In this document: in pieces, positions 41,299 to 48,309 of the stretch
How positions within the stretch are numbered: the stretch's first letter is position 1
Layout: each line of letters opens with the position of its first letter
Source: CAYWNK01 sp047639615
GTDB taxonomy: Bacteria > Planctomycetota > UBA1135 > GCA-002686595
Direction of reading: 5' to 3'
NCBI GenBank assembly: GCA_047639615.1
Contig: JBLIOL010000002.1
Span: 1 to 54,768, forward strand
Length of the DNA stretch: 54,768 nt
Position numbers and translations under genes: made by a program
Notes under the pieces: generated by a model
What the model was told of the DNA's origin: nothing
Databases searched by the model: none
Seen by the model: the letters and a program-made list of their open reading frames with translations, nothing else

Positions 41299-42170
41299 AC
41301 CTGATCGCTGGGCTTAGTTGCCTGGGGCTGGCATTCGCCAGTCCCCAGGATCCGCTCACTTGGGAGCAGCGTTGGGCGCAGCTCGATCAGCTGAGCGTGA
41401 GCGAGAACGCGGACTTGCGCGACTCGTTGGTGGGGACCTTGGAGCAACTCCAGAGTGCGCTCCATGCGGAGTCATCCAAGCTGGAGGTGTTCCGGGTCGG
41501 CATGTTGGCGCACAGCCTGCAGCTGCCTGCCGAGGATTGGAGTGCCTCGGCGCTGCCCCGCGGTTTGGACACGGACGAGCTCGGTCGCGCTGCGGCTGCT
41601 TTGGACTCGGGCCTCGCCCGCGCGCAAGCCCTGGCGCAGTTGCTTGTGTTGCCTGGCTTGGACGCTCGGCAGATGTACGAGTACCAGACCCTCGGCTACG
41701 CGGCGTTCCTCGAAGATCACGATCGCTTTGCGGCTCTGCCCGCGCGTCTGATCGCTGAGGCTATGCACTCCACGGCGCAGGCCACCTGGAGCGCCTTCTG
41801 CGTGGAGGGCATCTCTCGCCGCTACGGAGATCATGATCGAGCGATCGCCGTGATCGATGAGCGCTTACTTGCGGTCGCGCAGGCCGGGACCATCCAGGAG
41901 CAAGCCGAGCTGCTCGAACGACGTGCGATCAGTGCCATGGGTGCCAATCGGAAGCCCCTGGCCGAAGCTAGTTTGGGGCGCGCCCTGAGGCTGGGCGGTC
42001 AGGATGCCCTGCAAATCCTGGGCAAGATCGCCCTGGATGCGGGTCGCCGCGAGGAGGCCTGCCGACTGTTCAGCGCCCTGCTGGCCCGTTCCCAGGCCCG
42101 GGGTGACGAGGCTGCCCCCTGGGCCCTCAGGGGCTGGGGCGTCTCCTTGCTGCCTCCTGGGCCTAAGTAG
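41286..42170 (+). CDS. Secreted TPR-like helical protein
   Basis: The 294-residue protein begins, from TTG 41286, with a hydrophobic signal segment (L-N-L-I-A-G-L-S-C-L-G-L-A-F-A-S, about 4-19) and is otherwise alpha-helical with Ala/Leu-rich pairs resembling tetratricopeptide repeats, for example A-E-A-S-L-G-R-A-L-R-L-G-G and L-G-K-I-A-L-D-A-G-R-R-E-E-A-C-R-L-F-S-A near the C-terminus. No enzymatic motif is visible. The TTG start, inside the purM 3' end with a 13-base overlap, is needed to keep the whole signal segment. A role as a periplasmic scaffold is inferred from fold only. Confidence 0.7.
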   Translation: MGVLNLIAGLSCLGLAFASPQDPLTWEQRWAQLDQLSVSENADLRDSLVGTLEQLQSALHAESSKLEVFRVGMLAHSLQLPAEDWSASALPRGLDTDELGRAAAALDSGLARAQALAQLLVLPGLDARQMYEYQTLGYAAFLEDHDRFAALPARLIAEAMHSTAQATWSAFCVEGISRRYGDHDRAIAVIDERLLAVAQAGTIQEQAELLERRAISAMGANRKPLAEASLGRALRLGGQDALQILGKIALDAGRREEACRLFSALLARSQARGDEAAPWALRGWGVSLLPPGPK

Positions 42171-42373
42171 GCTTTGTAAGGGACTGCAACCCAGCTGGTT
42201 TGGTTGGCTAGAGACTGCCCGGCGCCGCTCCCTTGGAAATACGCGCCATCGCCGCCTCCCTGACGAGCGATAGCTCCAATCACTTCACCCTCAAGCCGAC
42301 TGCGGGCACAATGCTAGGGGGCCTCACAATGTGGCCTCCCGCAATGTCCGCCATCTCCGGAACCCGTCCCTCC

Positions 42374-43666
42374 ATGTCGATGAAACACTCCGCCGCGCTG
42401 CTCGCCCTCACCGTAATTGGCGGTGCATTGGCCCTGACAGCCGCCGCGCCCGCGCCCGTCCTGGCGCAGGACCCCTATCTGAAGGACGCGGACCTCAGCA
42501 AGCTGGGCAAGACCATCGCTGAGTTCTTCGAAGCGAAGACCGAGAAGCGCGGCATCCTGGAAAGTGAGGAGGCCTTTGACGAGCAGTTGATCAAGCTGCA
42601 GAAGAAGCTCAAGAAGGCGCCCGTCGAGAGCCTGATGGAGTCTCCAGCCGACCTCGGCCGCGCGCTCTGGCTTTCGGCTGAGTACCCCAAGGCTAAGAAA
42701 ATCCGCAAGGGCAAGATCGAGGACGTTAAGTACCAGGGCGGATTCTTCAAAGACGAGCCCTTGGTCTACACGCGCTGGGTGCCGGCCAAGTACGACGCCA
42801 AGCGCACGGCCTACACCTTGATTATCAGCATCCCCGATGAGGATGAGAAGCCTAAGGATCACCTGGGCGAGCGTTGGAACAACTCCGACCTGCGTGCAAG
42901 CAGCATCATCGCTGTGCCGCACATGCCTGAGAACAAGGCCGACTGGACGGAAACTGCCGGCCTAGCAGCTGTGTTGGTGACCATGCAACAGGTGACCCAA
43001 ACCGTGGCCACCGATTTTGACCGCATCTACCTATCCGGTCGCGGTGTGGGCGTGGCGGCCGCCCTGGCCATCGCAGAGAAGTTCCCGCACCGCTTCGCTG
43101 GTGTGATTGGGCGTTCTGGAGACGCTGGCGTTACGCCGGCTAGCAACTTCTCTAACCTGCCGACCTTCTTTGCCGGTGGTGGTTCTCAAGCGACGGCCTT
43201 CGAAGAAGCCGCCAAGGGCCTTGGCTGGGAGAATGTGACCCTCGCGACGGAAGCGCAGGAGCCCGAGGTTTGGACCTGGATGCAGGGCCACCCGCGGACG
43301 GCCTACCCTGAGGAGTTGACGCTCTACCCGGGTAAGTCCTTCCCGACCCGCGCCTATTGGCTCGAGGTTCGACGAGGCTCCACCAGCGAGGGCGCGAAGA
43401 TTCACGCCAAGCTTGAGCGCGATACGAACTCGATCATCATCGATGCGGAAGGGGTTCCGAGTGCGACCCTGTTCTTGTCCGACCAGATGCTGGATCTGTC
43501 CAAGCCCGTTCGCGTCGTGACCAATGGCACTGAGATTGAAGAGCTGGTGCCGCGTAGTCGCAAGCAGTTCCTCAAGATGGCCTACGACGCGGTGGTCGAC
43601 CCCTCGCAGATCTTTGTTGCGCAGCTCAAGATCACGATCACGCCTAAGGCCAAAGACGACAAGTGA
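42374..43666 (+). CDS. Secreted alpha/beta-hydrolase-like protein lacking a serine nucleophile
   Basis: The 430-residue protein has a signal peptide (cleavage likely after V-L-A-Q near residue 32) and a Lys/Glu-rich helical segment (about 35-100). An alpha/beta-hydrolase-like region resembling predicted esterases follows. The nucleophile-elbow region F-D-R-I-Y-L-S-G-R-G-V-G-V-A-A-A-L-A (about 214-231) reads G-R-G-V-G where active esterases have G-x-S-x-G, so the catalytic serine is replaced by glycine. The fold alone is inferred. It may bind rather than cleave. The C-terminal 120 residues look like a beta-rich accessory domain. The frame is open upstream to 42233, but ATG 42374 gives a clean signal peptide. 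Confidence 0.75.
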   Translation: MSMKHSAALLALTVIGGALALTAAAPAPVLAQDPYLKDADLSKLGKTIAEFFEAKTEKRGILESEEAFDEQLIKLQKKLKKAPVESLMESPADLGRALWLSAEYPKAKKIRKGKIEDVKYQGGFFKDEPLVYTRWVPAKYDAKRTAYTLIISIPDEDEKPKDHLGERWNNSDLRASSIIAVPHMPENKADWTETAGLAAVLVTMQQVTQTVATDFDRIYLSGRGVGVAAALAIAEKFPHRFAGVIGRSGDAGVTPASNFSNLPTFFAGGGSQATAFEEAAKGLGWENVTLATEAQEPEVWTWMQGHPRTAYPEELTLYPGKSFPTRAYWLEVRRGSTSEGAKIHAKLERDTNSIIIDAEGVPSATLFLSDQMLDLSKPVRVVTNGTEIEELVPRSRKQFLKMAYDAVVDPSQIFVAQLKITITPKAKDDK

Positions 43667-45282
43667 GTCAGGCTGAGCATGGGCGCGGACCCGCCCAAGC
43701 TGCACTGCTGCTAGTCGTGGCCCTCGCCGGGGCTGCGACCATGACCGTGGAGCTGGCGGCCGTGCGGCTGCTGGCCCCTTGGTTTGGTGCTTCTAGCGGC
43801 GTGTGGACCAACGTCATTGGCGTTGTCTTGTTGGCCCTTGCACTGGGCTACATGATTGGTGCACGTCTTTCGGCGCGCCCCAACCCCGGGCAGGTCCTGG
43901 GGCTGGTGCTGTTGTTGGGAGCCATTCTGGTGGCTTGGCTGCCGGCTTTGGCTGCGCCGGTGGCGGGTTTTTTCATGCCTGCGGGCGTGGCTTTGGACCA
44001 GGCGGCGGGCTTACTTTCATGGGGCAGCCTGGCGGCCTCCTTGTCGTTGTTTGGTCCCGCTGCGGTGATGCTCGGTTGTGTTGGACCCCTGGCGGTGGAG
44101 TGTCTGGCGCGGGAGGGTGATACGCGCGCCGGAGACGCCGGAGGTCGGGTGCTGGCGGGGTCCACCCTTGGAAGCCTGGTGGGGACCTTTGCCACTACGC
44201 ACCTATTCCTGCCGAGCCTAGGCCTGAACGTGACCTTCCTGGCGGCTGGGGGCGTGTTGGCTGCTCTGGGACTGCTGTTGCGCGGTGGCTTGGGCGGCAA
44301 GTTTGGCCCGCTACTGATCCTGCCGACTCTGGTCGCCCTCGGCATGGGGCGTTTTGCACCGCCGGCTGTGGCCGAAGGAATGCGGCTCTTGGAAGCGCGC
44401 CAGTCCGCCTACCAAGCCTTGCGCGTGGTGGAGAGCGGTGCAGGTACGCCCGAGCACTTGCGCATGTTGCAGGTTAACGAGAGCTTCGATTCCTTCCAGT
44501 CCGTCTGGAAGCCCGAGCCCGGCTTGCTGGGGCCCGGCTACTACTACGATCAGTTCGTAGCGCCCGTGTGGTGGAGCCAGGATCAGGCCGACAAACAATG
44601 GGACCTGTTGGTGCTTGGTCTCGGCGCGGGCACCACAGTGCGGGTGCTGGAAGGTTTGCTTCCCACGGAAGTGAAGCTGTATTGCACCGGTATCGAGATC
44701 GACCCGGAAGTTGTGGCCCTAGGGATCGAGTGGTTCGGGTTGGAATCCAAGCCGCCCACGCGAGTGGTGCACGGTGATTTGGATGCCCGTGCCGCCCTGA
44801 ACCTGGCCGCTGGTCCCTTCGATCAGGTGGTGCTCGACACCTACGCCAACAACATGGAGGTACCGCCGCACCTGTGCACGACGGAGTTCTTTGCCGAGGT
44901 GAAGGCCAAGCTGGCTCCCGGCGGTTGGCTGACGGTCAACGCCGCTGGCTTTGGCCTGGACGATCCGGTGGTGGCTGCTCTGGCCAGCACCCTGGCTCAT
45001 GGCTTTGGGTCTGAAGTGCTGCTAATGCGCGTGCCTTTCTCGCGCAACTGCATCATTCACGCGCGGCGTGCTGAGGACGTGCCGAAGCCTGGCAGTCAGC
45101 AGTGGGTTGTGGGCAACGAGCAGGTGGACCGCTTGCTGGCGGCTTTCGACCTGCCCGGGTCCTGGAGTGTTGTGCAGCCTCCCGAGAGCGCGCCGCTCAC
45201 CGATAATCTGAACCCCATGGAGCGCTTGCAGCTCGAGTCGATCTCCCAGGGGCGCGCGCGTTGGGTAGAGGGCTTGCGCTGA
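43663..45282 (+). CDS. Membrane-bound spermidine-synthase-like (fused MFS-type) protein
   Basis: A 539-residue protein with about seven N-terminal membrane helices (to about 235; for example L-L-L-V-V-A-L-A-G-A-A-T-M and V-I-G-V-V-L-L-A-L-A-L-G-Y-M-I-G) is followed by a class I methyltransferase-like domain (about 250-539) resembling spermidine synthase. The SAM-binding loop reads G-L-G-A-G-T-T (about 315-321), not the G-G-G-D-G of true spermidine synthases, and the D-T-Y-A-N-N-M-E-V-P-P-H-L motif (about 391-403) is a variant. So polyamine synthesis is not assured. The GTG start overlaps the preceding TGA (GTGA). Confidence 0.83.
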   Translation: MSQAEHGRGPAQAALLLVVALAGAATMTVELAAVRLLAPWFGASSGVWTNVIGVVLLALALGYMIGARLSARPNPGQVLGLVLLLGAILVAWLPALAAPVAGFFMPAGVALDQAAGLLSWGSLAASLSLFGPAAVMLGCVGPLAVECLAREGDTRAGDAGGRVLAGSTLGSLVGTFATTHLFLPSLGLNVTFLAAGGVLAALGLLLRGGLGGKFGPLLILPTLVALGMGRFAPPAVAEGMRLLEARQSAYQALRVVESGAGTPEHLRMLQVNESFDSFQSVWKPEPGLLGPGYYYDQFVAPVWWSQDQADKQWDLLVLGLGAGTTVRVLEGLLPTEVKLYCTGIEIDPEVVALGIEWFGLESKPPTRVVHGDLDARAALNLAAGPFDQVVLDTYANNMEVPPHLCTTEFFAEVKAKLAPGGWLTVNAAGFGLDDPVVAALASTLAHGFGSEVLLMRVPFSRNCIIHARRAEDVPKPGSQQWVVGNEQVDRLLAAFDLPGSWSVVQPPESAPLTDNLNPMERLQLESISQGRARWVEGLR

Positions 45283-45854
45283 TGCGCTGCCTGATGCGCT
45301 GCCTGCGGAGCTGCCTGCTGAGCTTGGGGACTGTGCTGCTGCTGCTGAACAACGCGCTGGGCCAAGACCCGGCCAGTATGTCCGTTGAGGCCCGCTCCGA
45401 AGGGCGCTACGCGGATGCACTAGCATTTGCAGAACGGGTGGAAGACCCGGGTGCTCAGGCTCTGCTAGCGCTCTTGGCTCACTACTGGGCTGGCGACCTG
45501 AGCGGGGCCCTTGCGGCCGGTAGGCGCGGCCTGGAGGAGGCACCTGGGCACCTCGAACTGCTGTACTACTGCAGCTTGTTGCCCTTGGACCTAGCCGTGC
45601 CGGAGTTGGCCGCTGAAATCCTTCCGCGGCTCAATCGGGTCGTGCTGGAGAGCAAGTCCCTGGCCGCTGACGACCGTGCCACCTACATGCAGTTGTGCGA
45701 GGCATTGGCCCAGCGCCTGGAAGACCAGCAGGTGGGCGAACTGCAGCGCAACGCAGCCGTGACCCGCGGCAAGGGCCTAGCGTTGTTGCTTGGTTGCGCC
45801 ATGGTGCTCGCCACCCTGGGCATGTTGGTGCCCAGATCCAGGCGCACTTCCTAG
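45282..45854 (+). CDS. Secreted or membrane-anchored TPR-like small protein
   Basis: The 190-residue protein starts with M-R-C-L-M-R-C-L-R-S-C followed by a hydrophobic signal segment (about 12-27). It has an alpha-helical middle with a TPR-like pair (A-L-L-A-L-L-A-H-Y-W-A-G-D-L-S-G-A-L-A-A) and a C-terminal membrane helix (about 166-184), leaving a short Arg/Ser tail. The ATG at 45282 overlaps the previous gene's TGA by one base (TGATG), so it is co-translated with the spermidine-synthase-like gene. Function is unknown. Confidence 0.68.
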   Translation: MRCLMRCLRSCLLSLGTVLLLLNNALGQDPASMSVEARSEGRYADALAFAERVEDPGAQALLALLAHYWAGDLSGALAAGRRGLEEAPGHLELLYYCSLLPLDLAVPELAAEILPRLNRVVLESKSLAADDRATYMQLCEALAQRLEDQQVGELQRNAAVTRGKGLALLLGCAMVLATLGMLVPRSRRTS

Positions 45855-45865
45855 CAGCCCGCCCT

Positions 45866-46001
45866 AAAAACTCCGCATCCAGCAACAGCGCCCCTCAAAG
45901 CTCTGACTGCGTTGCACGAAGGGCCCCGAATAGCTCGCTATGGGGGGCTTCGTGCGTCTTGCCAGAACTTCGATGGACACTATTGCTGAACGCGGACTTT
46001 T
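45866..46001 (-). terminator. Large imperfect palindrome after the HEAT gene, terminator-like on the minus strand
   Basis: An outer 41-bp stem pairs 45867-45907 with 45961-46001. An inner part adds 8 bp (45914-45921 with 45948-45955), 4 bp of C/G and a 5-bp tip (45930-45934 with 45937-45941). The outer stem has 31 Watson-Crick pairs, 8 positions that become G-U only in the minus-strand RNA, and 2 mismatches. On that strand the palindrome lies directly after the HEAT gene stop at 46013 and is followed by five U (45866-45870). It is far longer than an ordinary terminator. It could alternatively be a miniature mobile repeat or a processed small RNA. Confidence 0.72.
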
Positions 46002-46012
46002 CCACCGGGCTG

Positions 46013-48061
46013 CTAGAGCATGTCCAGCAGGCCGGTGCCGTTGCCAACCAGGGTCGGCGTCGTGCCTAGATAGTCGACCCAGGCCGAGAGGTCGTAGGTC
46101 CAGGGCAGCAGTCGTTCGTCGCAGATCAATCCCAAGGCGACCACTCCGTAGGCGCGTGCGCCCTCGGTGAGTTTGGGATTGGAGGCCATGGCGAGCAGGG
46201 GCTCGACGCTATGCCGATCGCCAATCCAACCCAAGGCGGTGGCGACCGCCGCTTGGCTGGAGGCACCGTGGGCCTTGTCGAGCAATCCGATCAGGGTCGG
46301 CACGACTTCCTTTTGGCCCAGGAGTGCGAGTGCCACCGAGGTGCGCCAGAGAAGTTCCGGTCGGAAGCGTGAAGCTTCCACCAGGTCCATGACCGGCTTG
46401 AGTGATCCGCGTGAACTGGCCAGGCCAAGACCGATAGCGACGAAACCCTGAGCTTCCCAGTCGGAGAAGTAACTCAGCTTGGGCAGCAGCACGTCCTCCG
46501 TGCCGGGGACCTGGGCCATGCCGCACGCGAGTGCGTAGGCGCCGATGTTCTGCGGGCGTCGGCATTTCTTTGTTACGGCTAGTAGCTTCTCCGCTGCCTG
46601 CGTGTCGGGCTCCACCTTGCGCGTAGCCAGTTCGTCCGCCAGCACTGCCAGGGCCAGGGCCGACCAGGGCTTCAGAGATGTATCTCCGTGCTCCATGGCA
46701 CGCAGTAGGCGCTTGCGTACCACCGATGTGGCGCTCAGACCCTCTGGTCCAGGTCGCCCCGCACTACGCGCGAGTGCGATCAGCGCGAAGCGTTGGACAG
46801 AGTTCTCGCCCTTGTCCACGGCTTTCCAGAGGGCCTTGCGAGCGGCCTTGTCTACGCCATCGTCGGCAGCGTGCATCAGGTGCCCTAGGGCGATCACACA
46901 GCTCGCCTTGACGCCCTCGGGTTCCTTGCTGAAACGGCTGATGCGCTCGGTCATCTCCACCATGGCCAACTCGCGCAGGCTGTCGGGGCCGGTCCGCAGC
47001 TGATGTGCCAGGGAGGTGGCCGCATGTGCGCGCACGAGTTCCGGGTGCCGGGGTGCGGAGGCGCGATCCGGTCGCAGGAGCTCGAGTAGGTAGCCACAAA
47101 GGGCGCGACGCGAGACAACGTGCTCAGCTCCCAGCGGCAGCAGTTCCTCGGTAGGTCTGCCGGGCTCGTCGGGAATCGGCAGCAGCCCCAGGCTGAGCAC
47201 GGCCGCGACTTTTAGATCGCGGGTCGAGAAGCGTGGGCCTTCGATAATGGCCACCAGCTGTTGGCCGATGTTGCGGGCTACGTCCGGGTCCCCGGTAGTC
47301 ATGGCCAAACGACCCAGGGCGTAGATAGCGAAGGCGCGTGTGCGATAGGGCACCTCCGTGCTTTTAACCAGCTTGCGGCCCTGGGCATCGTCGTGCATCA
47401 AGGACATCAGGATCGGTATCTGATCCGGATCGCCGAGCAGGCCGAGGGCTACGGCCGCCGTCTCGGCGACCTCCTGATTGGGATGCGAGAGTCGCGGCAG
47501 GAAGAGGGCTGCCGCTCGCGCGGATCCGCCTTCAGTATCTCGGGGCGCGATCTTGGCCAGAGCCATCAGCCCAGCCGTTAGAAGGTCCCCGCGGGACTCC
47601 TCCTCTAGGACGGACTCGAGGAAGGGCAGGACCATCTCGATAACCACCTGATTCGTAGGCGCGAGTCCATCGGGGTCGGACCCTTTTCCGCCGTCCACGG
47701 ATGTGCGGTCGTCTTTGGTCAGGGTCACATTGGCACGCACCCGCTCGCGGAGATTTAGGTAGCCCGGGCCACGGTAGTGCCACCAGTGCTTCCAGCTGCC
47801 CGGGTCGAAGCCACCGGACCCGCCACCGGGCATGCCTGCGCTGCCTCCGGGGGTCGTAGTTCCGCCGCCGCCCGGAACGGCAGCCCTCCCGCCAGGAGTG
47901 GGGGCTGCAGGCCCGGGACCCCCCCCGCGGCCGCCGGTACCAGGCAGGGGCGGTTCCATGCCTGCGCCGGGCATCCACGGGGGAATCGTCAGCGGCGGCA
48001 AGGGCGGATAGGCGGCACCGTGAGGGGCCATCAGGACCAGGCTGCAGAGGGCTGTGAGCAT
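46013..48061 (-). CDS. Secreted HEAT-repeat protein, paralog A
   Basis: From ATG 48061 this is 682 residues with an N-terminal signal segment (M-L-T-A-L-C-S-L-V-L-M-A), a Gly/Pro-rich low-complexity linker (about 15-80), a Trp-rich W-K-H-W-W-H-Y region, and an all-helical body of HEAT repeats. Repeats such as V-A-E-T-A-A-V-A-L-G-L-L-G-D-P-D-Q-I-P and A-L-A-L-L-G-Q-K-E-V-V-P-T-L-I-G-L-L recur. It ends in G-T-G-L-L-D-M-L. The protein is a clear tandem paralog of the next gene upstream. It has no catalytic motif. The open frame extends to 48190, including ATG 48124, but the later start gives the best signal peptide. A scaffold or assembly role is likely, unknown in detail. Confidence 0.8.
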   Translation of the reverse strand: MLTALCSLVLMAPHGAAYPPLPPLTIPPWMPGAGMEPPLPGTGGRGGGPGPAAPTPGGRAAVPGGGGTTTPGGSAGMPGGGSGGFDPGSWKHWWHYRGPGYLNLRERVRANVTLTKDDRTSVDGGKGSDPDGLAPTNQVVIEMVLPFLESVLEEESRGDLLTAGLMALAKIAPRDTEGGSARAAALFLPRLSHPNQEVAETAAVALGLLGDPDQIPILMSLMHDDAQGRKLVKSTEVPYRTRAFAIYALGRLAMTTGDPDVARNIGQQLVAIIEGPRFSTRDLKVAAVLSLGLLPIPDEPGRPTEELLPLGAEHVVSRRALCGYLLELLRPDRASAPRHPELVRAHAATSLAHQLRTGPDSLRELAMVEMTERISRFSKEPEGVKASCVIALGHLMHAADDGVDKAARKALWKAVDKGENSVQRFALIALARSAGRPGPEGLSATSVVRKRLLRAMEHGDTSLKPWSALALAVLADELATRKVEPDTQAAEKLLAVTKKCRRPQNIGAYALACGMAQVPGTEDVLLPKLSYFSDWEAQGFVAIGLGLASSRGSLKPVMDLVEASRFRPELLWRTSVALALLGQKEVVPTLIGLLDKAHGASSQAAVATALGWIGDRHSVEPLLAMASNPKLTEGARAYGVVALGLICDERLLPWTYDLSAWVDYLGTTPTLVGNGTGLLDML

Positions 48062-48255
48062 AAAAGGTGGGTTGGGTACACCTGAGGGTACGGGGATTAC
48101 GACGGTCTGTGCGCTATTGCACATCAGACCTAGCGATCCCGCAGGTTGGCGGGCGCGAAGGGGGCTTCTTGGCCCACTCAGGGCGCCCAACCAAAGCTAG
48201 AGCATGACCCAGCAAGAGTCACGCCGCTGGCGACTCGTAGCCGGACTCTGTACAC

Positions 48256-48292
48256 AAAAAAACGCCCGCGGACTCCGTTGAGGCCGCGGGCG
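48256..48292 (-). terminator. Intrinsic terminator of HEAT paralog B
   Basis: A 9-bp perfect GC-rich stem (48263-48271 with 48284-48292) around a 12-base loop is followed, on the minus strand, by seven T (48256-48262 as A on the plus strand). It begins 18 bases after the stop of the HEAT gene ending at 48310. This is a textbook Rho-independent terminator, so the two HEAT genes are probably separate transcription units, with the promoter of paralog A between 48062 and 48255. Confidence 0.88.
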
Positions 48293-48309
48293 AGAATGGG
48301 GTGCGAATC

